Made by a program: the position numbers and the translations under genes. The notes under the pieces were generated by a model. The model ran no database searches, was not told the origin of the DNA, and was given only the letters and a program-made list of their open reading frames with translations. From positions 248,001-312,000 of the forward strand of contig NZ_NEWD01000004.1 in assembly GCF_002234915.1 (NCBI RefSeq): a stretch of DNA of 64,000 nucleotides, given 5' to 3'. The stretch is from Bifidobacterium vansinderenii. GTDB taxonomy: Bacteria; Actinomycetota; Actinomycetes; Actinomycetales; Bifidobacteriaceae. Positions 17,292-25,148 of this stretch are shown here, one piece after another (positions within the stretch are counted from its first letter, which is position 1; every line of letters starts with the position of its first letter).

Positions 17292-17963
17292 TTACTGTGC
17301 GGTGCCGTTGCGACGTTCCACGGCGTGACGGACCTCGTCGGAGGGATCGTCCGCCAGACGGGCGAGCGTATCGGCGCTCGTGTTGGGGTTGAGGGCCACG
17401 GCCCGACGGATCATCGACGTGAGCACGGCCGGTCCGGGCATATCGTCGTCCGCGCCGAAGCGAGAAAGGTAGTCGAGGATATCTGCGCTGTTGCGCGGAT
17501 CCTCCGCGCCTTCCATGCGCATCTTCCACGACGTGTTCGGGTTGCGCAACGCGACCTCGCGGATCTCGTCGACGTCATCCTTGGTCAGGCGTCCGACCAG
17601 CCAGTTCTTGTCCGCCGTGTTCTTGGCCACGGCCTCGCGCACGGACGGATCGGGATCCACGCTGAGCTTGACCAGCACGTTCGGGAACGGCATGGTCTCG
17701 GCGAGGAACACACGGTCCGACACATCGGTGTGCAGGTTGCCGGCCACGGCCTCGAGCAGTGCGGTGGCGCGGGAGAACGCCGCGGCGTCGGAGCGGTCGG
17801 GCAGTGGACGGCGGGCGAATTCGCCGAGCTCCTTCGGATCTTCGGAGTGACGGAGACGTTCGTAGGTGACGGTGAGCGGCTCGTGCTCGGTAGGGTCGGC
17901 GTGGGATTCGTTCCCAGACTGTGCGTGTTCAGACTGTGCGGGCTGCGGGGTTTCTTCGGTCAT
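17292..17963 (-). CDS. leucine-rich-repeat-variant/HEAT-like repeat protein
   Basis: 223 residues from ATG 17963 (ATG 17969 is also possible). The N-terminus is low-complexity Glu/Pro/Gln. From about residue 35 the chain has helical repeats of the variant leucine-rich type: VLVKLSVDPDPSVREAVAKN, WLVGRLTKDDVDEIREVALR and TLARLADDPSDEVRHAVERR share the x-L-x-x-D-x-x-x-x-V-R-x-x-V pattern. Such repeats are generally protein-binding; no specific function can be given. It starts 12 bp after the yigZ-type gene and probably shares its operon. Confidence 0.6.
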   Translation of the reverse strand: MTEETPQPAQSEHAQSGNESHADPTEHEPLTVTYERLRHSEDPKELGEFARRPLPDRSDAAAFSRATALLEAVAGNLHTDVSDRVFLAETMPFPNVLVKLSVDPDPSVREAVAKNTADKNWLVGRLTKDDVDEIREVALRNPNTSWKMRMEGAEDPRNSADILDYLSRFGADDDMPGPAVLTSMIRRAVALNPNTSADTLARLADDPSDEVRHAVERRNGTAQ

Positions 17964-17974
17964 GGGCATCCAGC

Positions 17975-18619
17975 TTAGCCGCGGTCCGCGATGGGCCGGT
18001 TGAAGCTGCCGCGGCGCTCCACCAGCACCGTGGCGTTGAACGTCTCCACCACGCGCGCCTCGAACTCGTCGGCCGACGGCTGGGGCACGGAGACCAGCAT
18101 GGTCACGCAGTCGGTGAACTCCTCGTCGTCCACCGTGCCGTCGAGCTGGGAGACAAGCTGGCGCATCATGGCCAGCTGCGGGTATTCCACCACCGTCTCG
18201 TACTGCACGCACGGGATGATGTTCGCTCCCTGTGCGGCCTTCACCGCCAGCGACGCGGCCGACGAATACGCACGGATCAGTCCTCCGGATCCAAGCAGGA
18301 TGCCGCCGAAGTATCGGGTCACGCACACCACGCAGTCGGTCAGCCCTCCCTGACGCAGCACGTCGAGGATGGGCTTGCCCGCGGTGCCGCTCGGCTCGCC
18401 GTCGTCGCTCATCCGCTCCCCCAGCCGGCCGTCGGAGCCACCCCACATGGCGGCGAACGCCACATGACGGGCCTTGGGGTGCTGGTCACGGATCGTCTGC
18501 ACGAACGCAAGCGCCTCGTCCTGCGAATCGATGTGGCAGGCATCGCCGATGAATTCGGACTTCTTCTCCACCAGCGAGTCGTGCGCCGGCGAATCGGGGG
18601 TGTTGAGGATCGTACGCAT
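17975..18619 (-). CDS. YigZ/IMPACT-family protein
   Basis: 214 residues. The N-terminal domain has the UPF0029 signature: EKKSEFIGDACHI, then DDGEPSGTAGKPILDVLRQG and VVCVTRYFGGILLGSGGLIR (about residues 70-115), followed by a ferredoxin-like C-terminal domain. Eukaryotic IMPACT regulates GCN2; the bacterial role is unsettled. The strong family motifs make identification safe, the function much less so. Confidence 0.9.
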   Translation of the reverse strand: MRTILNTPDSPAHDSLVEKKSEFIGDACHIDSQDEALAFVQTIRDQHPKARHVAFAAMWGGSDGRLGERMSDDGEPSGTAGKPILDVLRQGGLTDCVVCVTRYFGGILLGSGGLIRAYSSAASLAVKAAQGANIIPCVQYETVVEYPQLAMMRQLVSQLDGTVDDEEFTDCVTMLVSVPQPSADEFEARVVETFNATVLVERRGSFNRPIADRG

Positions 18620-18741
18620 AGGTAGGCTTTCGGGGTAGAACTGGACGGATTATACGGCAGGGCCGGGCGGATCGTCGCTGCCGGGCGGACGTTTCTGCCG
18701 GGCTGGGTTCTCGTCGTGCGAGGCGGGGTTCGTCGTGCGGC

Positions 18742-19728
18742 TCAGACGGCGTTGTACGATTCGCCGTCGAGGAATGCGATGACGGATCGGATGTTCTGCC
18801 GCACGATGCCGTCAAGAGCCTTGCCGCTGCGCCACGCCACATGCGGAGTGAGCACGGTGTTGGGGCAGTCGCGCAGGGGCGCGTCGTCGGGCAGCGGTTC
18901 GGGGGCGAAAACATCGAGTCCGGCGAAGACGTCGCCTCTGCGCAGTCGCTGTTCGAGAGCGCCAGGTTCCACGAGTTCCGCGCGGGCCGTGTTGAGAAAG
19001 ATGCTGCCCGGGCGAAGCAGGCCGAGATGATGCGCGGTGATGATGCCTCGCGTAGCGTCGTTGAGGGCCAGATGGGGGCTGACCACGTCTGCCGTGGAGA
19101 ATACGTCGTCGATGCTCGATGCGCGCCGAGCGTTGAGCTTCCGCAGGGCATCGTCGTCGGGGTGGCGCGCCCAGACGGTCAGGTTCATGCCGAGACCGTG
19201 GGCGAGCTCCGCCACGCGGCGTCCGATGCCGCCGAATCCGATGATGCCCATGGTCAGTCCGCCGATTTCGGTGATGTCGGATCCCGGCCAGCCTTCGGCG
19301 CGGGTGCGTACGTCGAGCCGTCCGGCCTTATGGGTGATTTCGAACAGCAGGGCGATCGTGTGTTCGGCCACGGCGTTGTCACCGTAATGCACGGCGTTGC
19401 ACACCATGATGTCGAGATCGTGCGCATGGTCGACGCCGACGAAATTGGCGATGCCGGTGCCGCCGAATGTGATGCATCGCATGGTCGGGGCGAGATCGTC
19501 GAGCATGTCGTCGGTGAAATGGATGCCGGTGGTCATGGCCACGTTCGCGCCGTCAAGACGCCGCATGATCTCGTCACGATCGAGGGTCATGTCGGTATGC
19601 ATGCGCACACGCGCCTTGGCGGCGATCTCGTCCAGACCTCGTTCGAGATAGGGCACCATGGACGGGAAGCAGGCGGGGATCACCACCAGAGGCAGATCGG
19701 TACGTTCCATGTTCCGTTCGATGATCAT
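18742..19728 (-). CDS. D-isomer-specific 2-hydroxyacid dehydrogenase family protein
   Basis: 328 residues from ATG 19728, with AAAGGGGAG at good spacing; the upstream frame extension has no homology. The enzyme class reduces 2-keto acids with NAD(P)H. The Rossmann motif is GIIGFGGIGRRVAELAHGLG (about 157-176). The catalytic triad is plausible as R in TARAEL (near 247), E in the ledge of DVFAPEPLP and H in TPHVAWRSG. The substrate cannot be assigned; phosphoglycerate-, lactate- and glyoxylate-type members all remain possible. Confidence 0.82.
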   Translation of the reverse strand: MIIERNMERTDLPLVVIPACFPSMVPYLERGLDEIAAKARVRMHTDMTLDRDEIMRRLDGANVAMTTGIHFTDDMLDDLAPTMRCITFGGTGIANFVGVDHAHDLDIMVCNAVHYGDNAVAEHTIALLFEITHKAGRLDVRTRAEGWPGSDITEIGGLTMGIIGFGGIGRRVAELAHGLGMNLTVWARHPDDDALRKLNARRASSIDDVFSTADVVSPHLALNDATRGIITAHHLGLLRPGSIFLNTARAELVEPGALEQRLRRGDVFAGLDVFAPEPLPDDAPLRDCPNTVLTPHVAWRSGKALDGIVRQNIRSVIAFLDGESYNAV

Positions 19729-20497
19729 CGTCTCCCCTTTTCCATGTGCCTTTTCGCGCGACTTGCAACCGTCGCCGGTCCACTGTCGACCCGCTGCCAG
19801 TGTATCGCCGGCGCGTCCGTCAGGACATCCGGGTTCCTGTTCGTGTATATTACGCAGATACTTGGGGAAAACTACGCGGGCTTGCAAAGCGGTCGATCGG
19901 ACGTGTACGGACGACACGCCCACGACACGACGGTATCCAAAATTGTTTGCCATATCGTCAACTGATTATCCCCTGACGGACATGTTCGTTTCAAAAATCA
20001 TGTGAGCAATAACATCCGCTTGATGCCGACGAATCGATTGATCAATAAAATGTGCGACTTCGTTCGATTGTGTTCTCTTGAATGAATCAGCGGACTCGGG
20101 CATGACATACGTGCAAGAATCACGTCCACATGACGGCGCGAAAACGAGATATTGTGAGACGCGGAGACGGGCGGACAACGGCGTACCTCCGTCCCCGCTC
20201 ATTCGAGCGGCTTTCGCATACGTCGTCATTCACACCTGCATCCCTGAACGCGATTTACTGTCTTGTCGACACACGGTCGGCACAAGTTTGGGCGCACGGC
20301 CGGCGCAAGATTCGACACACGGCCGGCACATGCTTGACGCACGTTTTGGCGCACGGCTGGCGCACACTTGGCACACGGCCGGCGCACGGCTCCGTAACGC
20401 CGCTTCGTCACCCGACACCACCGCAGACATGCCAGATTTCGCAAAATCAGCAGGTCGTGGTACAGTATTGATCTGTTGCGCTCAAACGACGCAACAC
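19729..20497. other. 770-bp region without a convincing gene
   Basis: Open frames on both strands here lack ribosome sites and recognisable products. The part near 19729-20060 is AT-richer and must hold the promoter of the dehydrogenase gene. The right part (20270-20393) is a GC-rich tandem repeat. A tRNA promoter is expected just left of 20498. Confidence 0.5.
20270..20393. repeat. imperfect 22-23-bp GC-rich tandem repeat
   Basis: Five full units and one partial unit share the core CRCACGGYYGGCRCA: starts at 20270, 20293, 20316, 20338 (12-base remnant), 20350 and 20372. Spacers between cores vary (AGTTTGGG, AGATTCGA, TGCTTGA, CACTTGG). The array ends about 105 bp before the tRNA-Ser gene that serves as attB. 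Confidence 0.75.
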
Positions 20498-20584
20498 GGA
20501 GTGATGCCTGAGCGGCCGAAAGGGGCACCCTGCTAAGGTGTTAACTGCGCAAGCGGTTCGGGGGTTCGAATCCCCCTCACTCCG
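20498..20584 (+). tRNA. tRNA-Ser (anticodon GCU)
   Basis: Class II tRNA. Acceptor GGAGTGA pairs with TCACTCC; the anticodon loop CTGCTAA gives GCU (codons AGC/AGU); there is a long variable arm and the T loop is GGTTCGAAT. The discriminator is G and CCA is not encoded. Its last 17 bases plus two further bases form the left prophage junction, so the gene is intact after integration. Confidence 0.96.
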
Positions 20585-20586
20585 CA
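20568..20586. other. attL core
   Basis: GAATCCCCCTCACTCCGCA, covering the T-arm and acceptor 3' strand of tRNA-Ser plus two bases. The identical 19-mer occurs at 59641-59659 and the flanking bases differ on both sides, which defines the crossover segment. Confidence 0.93.
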
Positions 20587-20590
20587 AGCA

Positions 20591-20624
20591 GCTCCCGGAA
20601 GAAATTCCGGGAGCCTTTTGTTTT
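20591..20624 (+). terminator. phage-supplied terminator behind tRNA-Ser
   Basis: GCTCCCGGAA (20591-20600) pairs perfectly with TTCCGGGAGC (20605-20614) across a GAAA tetraloop, followed by CTTTTGTTTT. It restores tRNA termination after the host's own terminator was displaced to the attR side. Confidence 0.85.
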
Positions 20625-20721
20625 CAACGAAAAGCCAGTGTTTTCAAGCTCTCATACGACATTTCTCCATCGGTAGACCTGTCCAGTAATATCCAGAGAA
20701 AACCCGTTATAATCCATTCCT

Positions 20722-20743
20722 AACAGGGGAACAAACAGGGGAA
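20722..20743. repeat. candidate integrase arm-type sites, left
   Basis: AACAGGGGAA occurs twice as direct repeats (20722-20731 and 20734-20743), 43 bp upstream of the integrase start and about 135 bp from the core. The AGGGGAA motif recurs near attR. Confidence 0.5.
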
Positions 20744-20785
20744 GAAAACCACCCCGCCACGGTTCCCCCATACGACGGGAGAGCC

Positions 20786-22198
20786 ATGGCACGGACGCGG
20801 CGCAGCTTCGGCGCAATACGCACAGTCACCAAAAAAGGACGCCAGTACCTGGAAGGATCCTACCCCACCCCGCCAGACGCGCTCGCCGGCGACCACTCAC
20901 TGCCGAAACGCATCACCAAGACCGTCGCGCCGGACCGCTCCGGAGAACTCGAGGAATGGCTCCGACAGGCGCAACTGTCCATCGAACTCGGCACATGGGA
21001 ATCCCCCGCCAAGAAGAAAATCCAGCGACAGCGCGACTCCATCACGTTCCACGACTATGCGGAACGGTGGATCGACGAACGCCTCAAGGCCGACGGATCC
21101 CCCATCGCCGAAACCACCAAGAACAAGTACCGCGAACACCTCCGAATCCACCTCGACCCCACGTTCGGCAACAAGCCCATGACCTCGATCAGCGTCACCG
21201 ACGTGGAAAACTGGTACCGAACATTCCCCATCGGAGAGGACGGGACCAACACCACCGCACGACGACGCGCATACGCCACCCTGCACGCGATCCTGCGCAC
21301 CGCCTCCGAACAGCCCATCAACCCACAGGGAGACACGCTCCTCGACCGCAACCCGGCACGACTCCGCCCCAAAAACCCCAAGCGCCGCCGCGAACCCAAG
21401 GTACTGGAGCCCGAAACCATCCACGCCATCGCAGACATGATGCCCGAACGGCTCGCCCTCGCCGTGGAGATCGCCGGACAACTCGACCCCAGAGAGGGAG
21501 AGATCTGCGGACTGCAACGACAGGACATCGACCTCGAAAACCACGTCCTGCACATCCGCCGCGCCGTCAAGCAGGTCTACGACAGGCCCGGCTCCCCCAG
21601 ACGACTCATCGTCGGCGACCCCAAAAGCGAACAGGGCAAACGGGACATCCCCATATTCGACAACCTCATCGAACCACTGGAACGGCACCTGCGCCGCTTC
21701 GTCGGCCCCAAACCCGACGACTTCATCTTCACCCCGCAGCGAGGCGGCGGCATACTCTCCCCGCAGAGTCTGCGCAACGTGTTCGGCAAGGCCGTCAGAA
21801 AAGCCAAGCAGGACGACATCACATTCCACGACCTACGGCACACGGCCCTCACCCGCATGGCCGAACACGGCGCCAGCCCCGGAGAACTCATGGCATGGGG
21901 CGGCCACGCCGACATCAAGACCGTCAGCATCTACCAGCAGCACTCCGCCAGCCACGCCAAACAGGTCGTCCAACGCGTCGACCGGACCATCACGGCCAGC
22001 CTCGACGAAAGCGCCGCGGACAACATGGTCAACCCTGCCAATACCGACGCGGATCCGATCATCACGGCGCTCGCCGGCATGGACGATGAGGCCCGGACGC
22101 TTGTGCTCAAGTCCATGCCGGCCGAACAGGCTGTGGGCCTCATCACGCGTCTGCCGCGCGAGCTGCAGGTGCGGGCCATGACGGCGCTGCTTTCATAG
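20786..22198 (+). CDS. int: phage integrase, tyrosine recombinase family
   Basis: 470 residues. An N-terminal arm-binding segment (about 1-80) and a core-binding SAM-like domain (ITFHDYAERWIDERLKADGS, about 90-200) precede the catalytic domain: R in QLDPREGEICGLQ, HDLRHTALTRM for box II, GGHADIKTVSIYQQH for the second histidine and nucleophile tyrosine. It is preceded by a GGGAGAG ribosome site and is the first gene inside attL. It most likely performs integration and excision at tRNA-Ser, although another recombinase lies near attR. The C-terminal 60 residues extend beyond the usual end. Confidence 0.95.
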   Translation: MARTRRSFGAIRTVTKKGRQYLEGSYPTPPDALAGDHSLPKRITKTVAPDRSGELEEWLRQAQLSIELGTWESPAKKKIQRQRDSITFHDYAERWIDERLKADGSPIAETTKNKYREHLRIHLDPTFGNKPMTSISVTDVENWYRTFPIGEDGTNTTARRRAYATLHAILRTASEQPINPQGDTLLDRNPARLRPKNPKRRREPKVLEPETIHAIADMMPERLALAVEIAGQLDPREGEICGLQRQDIDLENHVLHIRRAVKQVYDRPGSPRRLIVGDPKSEQGKRDIPIFDNLIEPLERHLRRFVGPKPDDFIFTPQRGGGILSPQSLRNVFGKAVRKAKQDDITFHDLRHTALTRMAEHGASPGELMAWGGHADIKTVSIYQQHSASHAKQVVQRVDRTITASLDESAADNMVNPANTDADPIITALAGMDDEARTLVLKSMPAEQAVGLITRLPRELQVRAMTALLS

Positions 22199-22227
22199 AG
22201 TGACGGGATGGGCCGGCGCCCACCCCG

Positions 22228-22410
22228 TCATTTTCGGGGACGTCCTCCGTGTCCGGGACGAGCGGCGTTCCATTCGTCGATGGTGGATGGGAGCCAGCCG
22301 CGCGCCCGGCCGACCATGGCGTCGGGTTCGGGCAGCCGGTAGCGGGCGAGGGCTCCCTTGGTAATGCCGAGTCTTTCCGCCACCTCGGTCAGGCTGAGGT
22401 AGCGGATCAT
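22228..22410 (-). CDS. small helix-turn-helix DNA-binding protein (excisionase-like)
   Basis: 60 residues from ATG 22410: MIRYLSLTEVAERLGITKGA is a MerR-like winged-helix start, followed by LPEPDAMVGRARGWLPSTID, typical of excisionase/HTH-17 proteins. The start overlaps the stop of the next gene upstream as ATGA, so the pair is translationally coupled. Its position beside int, on the opposite strand, suits a directionality factor; this is inference. Confidence 0.7.
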   Translation of the reverse strand: MIRYLSLTEVAERLGITKGALARYRLPEPDAMVGRARGWLPSTIDEWNAARPGHGGRPRK

Positions 22411-22553
22411 TTCGCCCATCCGGCGGCGATGCACATGATGCCGGCGGCGAGGCCGAACAGTCCGGCGGGGAGAGGCCAGTCGGCGGCGCCCATGGCGAGG
22501 CCTGCGACGCCGAAGGCCAGTCCGGCGAGGGCGAGCAGTTTTCTGGTGGTCAT
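22407..22553 (-). CDS. small two-helix membrane protein
   Basis: 48 residues, starting MTTRKLLALAGLAFGVAGLA. Two hydrophobic Ala/Gly-rich segments with a short WPLPAG turn. No family is recognised. It overlaps the downstream HTH gene by 4 bp (ATGA). Shine-Dalgarno support is weak. Confidence 0.5.
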   Translation of the reverse strand: MTTRKLLALAGLAFGVAGLAMGAADWPLPAGLFGLAAGIMCIAAGWAK

Positions 22554-22584
22554 GATGTGTCCGGGTGGAGTATTCTGGAGGTAC

Positions 22585-22616
22585 GGGGTTCTGGCTACTA
22601 GGTCTAGCCGGAACCC
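22585..22616. other. strong 12-bp hairpin between small genes
   Basis: GGGGTTCTGGCT (22585-22596) pairs with AGCCGGAACCCC (22605-22616) with one G-U. It lies in the leader between two small leftward genes and lacks a T-run on that strand, so attenuation or RNA processing is as likely as termination. Confidence 0.5.
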
Positions 22617-22621
22617 CTTGT

Positions 22622-22741
22622 TTACTTCTTGTGCTTCGGTTTCTCGTCGCGCTTGGTGGCGATGACGATGATGGCCGAGGCTATGGCGATCGTGTCGGCG
22701 ATGATGCCGAGCACGAGGGCGATGGTCTCCAGTGTCTCCAT
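22622..22741 (-). CDS. tiny single-span membrane protein
   Basis: 39 residues from ATG 22741, preceded by an excellent AAAGGAGGAACCGG ribosome site, which is the main reason to call it. METLETIALVLGIIADTIAI continues hydrophobic to residue 29 and ends in a basic tail KRDEKPKHKK, predicting an N-out/C-in single span. No family is known to me. It probably leads the leftward transcript with the two small genes downstream. Confidence 0.6.
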   Translation of the reverse strand: METLETIALVLGIIADTIAIASAIIVIATKRDEKPKHKK

Positions 22742-22945
22742 CCGGTTCCTCCTTTCTCTTGGTGTTTTCCTTACATTTATATAATAACAAAGTATGTATA
22801 TTTACGCAAATCAGAAACAAAGGGAATCCAATCCGGCGTGTTCCGGGTAAGATTAAAGGGCATTCCCCGCAGAACAACACGTATGGCAACCCTCGGATAC
22901 GTCATACCCAAACCAGAAAAAGAGACCTTAAATTAAGGGGACGCC
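22742..22945. promoter_or_regulatory. AT-rich divergent promoter region
   Basis: About 200 bp separate the leftward tiny membrane gene from the rightward GNAT pair. The stretch 22775-22830 (TTATATAATAACAAAG and TATGTATATTTACG) is far more AT-rich than its surroundings and offers -10-like TATAAT matches on both strands. Confidence 0.4.
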
Positions 22946-23104
22946 ATGAAGACAACGACAACGGCAACGGCAAAGCGCATGCCCGCCTACACCCCGCCGG
23001 CCAACGACCGGACTCCGACCAAGACCGAGGACAAATGGGCACGCCTCCACAGAGCCGCCAAGAACAAGGCATCGAGACTGGGCCGAAAGGGCCTCGCCGC
23101 ATGA
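22946..23104 (+). CDS. small basic protein upstream of the acetyltransferase
   Basis: 52 residues with AAGGGGACGCC before the ATG. The sequence is Lys/Arg/Thr-rich (MKTTTTATAKRMPAYTPPAN at the start, RAAKNKASRLGRKGLAA at the end) with no recognised domain. Its TGA overlaps the acetyltransferase ATG as ATGA. A role as partner or substrate of that enzyme is only a guess. Confidence 0.55.
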   Translation: MKTTTTATAKRMPAYTPPANDRTPTKTEDKWARLHRAAKNKASRLGRKGLAA

Positions 23105-23652
23105 GATTGGCAATGGTCGAGAGCCGTCTCTGCAACAGCGACGACCAGCATGCGCTCCGGCGATTCCAGTGCACGGAACCGGGATCGCCGGAGTATGCGA
23201 TGGAGGTCCAGCGATACATTCGCGACATCGACGTCCGGGAAACCCCGGACTGGTGCACGCGAATGGTCCTCGACATCGAGGGAACCTCCAGCATCCTGGC
23301 ATTCTGCGAATTCGGCGTCGTCATCGAAACGACCCCGGAGCAGGAGGGCGCCTACGCCATCTCCTACATCGCGCGAGAACTCTCCACGCGGGGCAGGGGC
23401 CTCGGCTCGCTGATGCTGGAGGCGGCACTAAGATACATGGCGAACGATGCCGCCTCCTACGATCGCACCCCATATGTCATGACCCAGATCGCCCCGGCGA
23501 ACACGGCAAGCATCAAACTGTTTTCCGATCACGGTTTCGTCAACGAGGGCACCGATCCGGACGATCCCGATTACGAGATCTGGTCAAAGGAATTCACCCC
23601 GGAGAAAACCTCAAGACTGCGACTATACCATTCCATGGTCTTCAACGACTGA
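23101..23652 (+). CDS. GNAT-family N-acetyltransferase
   Basis: 183 residues from ATG 23101. The acetyl-CoA-binding motif ARELSTRGRGLGSLMLEAAL (about 97-116) has the R-G-x-G-x signature, and IAPANTASIKLFSDHGFVNE is the typical C-terminal GNAT segment. The substrate is unknown: protein, small molecule or aminoacyl-tRNA are all possible in phage. The overlap with the small basic gene suggests a two-gene unit. A bidirectional terminator follows, so this is a stand-alone accessory unit of the prophage. Confidence 0.82.
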   Translation: MRLAMVESRLCNSDDQHALRRFQCTEPGSPEYAMEVQRYIRDIDVRETPDWCTRMVLDIEGTSSILAFCEFGVVIETTPEQEGAYAISYIARELSTRGRGLGSLMLEAALRYMANDAASYDRTPYVMTQIAPANTASIKLFSDHGFVNEGTDPDDPDYEIWSKEFTPEKTSRLRLYHSMVFND

Positions 23653-23654
23653 GA

Positions 23655-23696
23655 AAAAAGGCCCCGACGCCCGATATCGAACGCCGGGGCCTTTTT
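23655..23696. terminator. bidirectional terminator between the GNAT and ImmA genes
   Basis: AAAAAGGCCCCG (23655-23666) pairs perfectly with CGGGGCCTTTTT (23685-23696). A-run and T-run flank the GC stem, so it works on both strands of this convergent pair. Confidence 0.9.
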
Positions 23697-24100
23697 CATG
23701 CCACGGTACCCTGATCATGGAGATACCGCTGATAGCAGCGGACCATACGTACCGTGACGCCAAGCTCGCACGCGATAGCGTAGACATCCTCGTCATACAC
23801 GCGCTCAGCCATCCGATACGATTCCCGATCGATCAGCCTCAGCATGCTTTCCCGTCGCGCTCGCCGCTCCAACATTCCGGACGACAGCGGATTGCACGAA
23901 CGATCGTGATACCGCGCGTGCACCAGCTCATGCGCCAGAGTGCACAGCCTCTGATGATCCAGCAGCGTTTCATCCAGCACTATCAGCCGATAGTCATCGA
24001 CATACGCACCGCACCAGTGCTCCGGAAGCCTGCGCTCGCGAATGCGCACGCCGAGCATTTCGGCCTCCCGGTAGAGATCATCGATCGTTATGGACGCCAT
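23696..24100 (-). CDS. ImmA/IrrE-family metallopeptidase
   Basis: 134 residues. The zinc motif HELVH is in LCTLAHELVHARYHDRSC (about residues 52-69). In ICEBs1 and many prophages ImmA cleaves the lysogeny repressor to trigger induction, and the repressor gene here lies two genes away on the same strand. The C-terminal part has an HTH-like segment (ACELGVTVRMVRCYQRYL). It is therefore a likely anti-repressor protease; its target is inferred from position. Confidence 0.88.
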   Translation of the reverse strand: MASITIDDLYREAEMLGVRIRERRLPEHWCGAYVDDYRLIVLDETLLDHQRLCTLAHELVHARYHDRSCNPLSSGMLERRARRESMLRLIDRESYRMAERVYDEDVYAIACELGVTVRMVRCYQRYLHDQGTVA

Positions 24101-24148
24101 TCAAACCTCACTGTCGTCCGGATTGTCCGTCGCTCTCCCCGCCCCATG

Positions 24149-24715
24149 TCAGGACAGCGGATACTCCCAGGTGTCGTCGTATACGAGATATCCGTCGGTG
24201 GTGGGCAGGTCGAAGAGGACCTTGCCCTGAGCCTTCACCCCGGCGCCGATCGATCCGGGGAGCTGTTCCTCCTGAGGCATGCAGACGGTCTCGGCTTCGG
24301 GAATGCCGTTCCACATGGTGCCGTCCTTCTGAATGTATTTCCATCCGCCCATGGCGCCGAGATAGAGGCTTGACTGCGTGAATTCCGGCTGGGTCTGCAC
24401 GTCGAAGTTAACGGCGACATAGTGGCCGTTGTGCGATTGCTCGGAGTAGTCGGCAGTGCACTGGTAGTCGATGGTGATGTCGGTCGCGGTCCATTCGGCC
24501 AGCGGCTCGGTGGAGGATTGCGACTTGGTGTACATGGCGGTGTCGCCGATGTGCTTGACGAGGTGGCCGCGCTCGTTCTTTTCCGCGGTCTTGGTGGGGG
24601 TGGCGGTGGTCGGCGTCTTCGTCGGAGTCGGCTCCTCGGACGCGGTGGTGCTGCCGCATGCCGCGAGCCCGATCAGCATTGCCGCGCTCGCGATGATGGC
24701 GATGGTCTTCTTCAT
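24149..24715 (-). CDS. lysogenically expressed lipoprotein, possible superinfection exclusion factor
   Basis: 188 residues with a classic lipoprotein signal, MKKTIAIIASAAMLIGLAAC, lipobox LAAC with Cys20. A Thr/Pro-rich linker (EEPTPTKTPTTATPTKT) tethers a C-terminal soluble domain of about 140 residues of unknown fold. It is embedded between ImmA and the CI-like repressor and transcribed with them, the position of Ltp-type superinfection-exclusion lipoproteins in Gram-positive phages. No sequence match to Ltp is claimed. Confidence 0.72.
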   Translation of the reverse strand: MKKTIAIIASAAMLIGLAACGSTTASEEPTPTKTPTTATPTKTAEKNERGHLVKHIGDTAMYTKSQSSTEPLAEWTATDITIDYQCTADYSEQSHNGHYVAVNFDVQTQPEFTQSSLYLGAMGGWKYIQKDGTMWNGIPEAETVCMPQEEQLPGSIGAGVKAQGKVLFDLPTTDGYLVYDDTWEYPLS

Positions 24716-24755
24716 TGAATTCCCTTTCTCTGTATTCTATTTTTGAGGGGTTGGG

Positions 24756-25148
24756 TTATCGGCCGTCGCCGCCTTCTCGTTCGGCTTCCTTGTCGGATTC
24801 CTTGTCGGCGGCCAGGTCGAATGCCTCGGGGTTGGACGCGATCTCATCGGCAATAGATTCAACATCTTCCGCGCTTGCAACCTTATCGAGCCTGCGAGCT
24901 TCTTCACGGATTAATTTCAACTGAGCGATCGGATCCACTCCGCAAAGTTCAGACAAAGAGAAAAATTCAGATAACCGGACGGGAGCCTTAGTTCTCTTGC
25001 GAATATCCCTGACCCTCCCGTAGGAGAGCCCTCCGTCGGTAATGCGATCGATCTCTCTGTTGCTGAGCCCAGCAGAGTCGATCATTCTATCGACTGCTTC
25101 CGAGGCCGCGATGTCCAGATTGCTCCATTGATAACTTCTGCTAGGCAT
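24756..25148 (-). CDS. CI-like XRE-family lysogeny repressor
   Basis: 130 residues from ATG 25148. The helix-turn-helix is around residues 25-60 (IDSAGLSNREIDRITDGGLS then YGRVRDIRKRTKAPVRLSEF); the C-terminus is acidic (KESDKEAEREGGDGR). It is divergent from a Cro-like gene across 66 bp carrying two palindromes. It lacks a LexA-type self-cleavage domain, consistent with removal by the ImmA protease downstream. Confidence 0.75.
   Translation of the reverse strand: MPSRSYQWSNLDIAASEAVDRMIDSAGLSNREIDRITDGGLSYGRVRDIRKRTKAPVRLSEFFSLSELCGVDPIAQLKLIREEARRLDKVASAEDVESIADEIASNPEAFDLAADKESDKEAEREGGDGR

Noticed and set aside
14895-17978. A 1027-codon plus-strand open frame opposite malQ
   Set aside because: Same kind of antisense shadow; no ribosome site, no family, and it covers several real minus-strand genes.
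19966-20229. An 87-codon minus-strand frame in the gap before tRNA-Ser
   Set aside because: No ribosome site, no recognisable product and AT-rich promoter-like sequence.
20270-20393. CRISPR array
   Set aside because: The 22-23-bp units are directly adjacent with short degenerate spacers and no cas genes; this is an ordinary tandem repeat.
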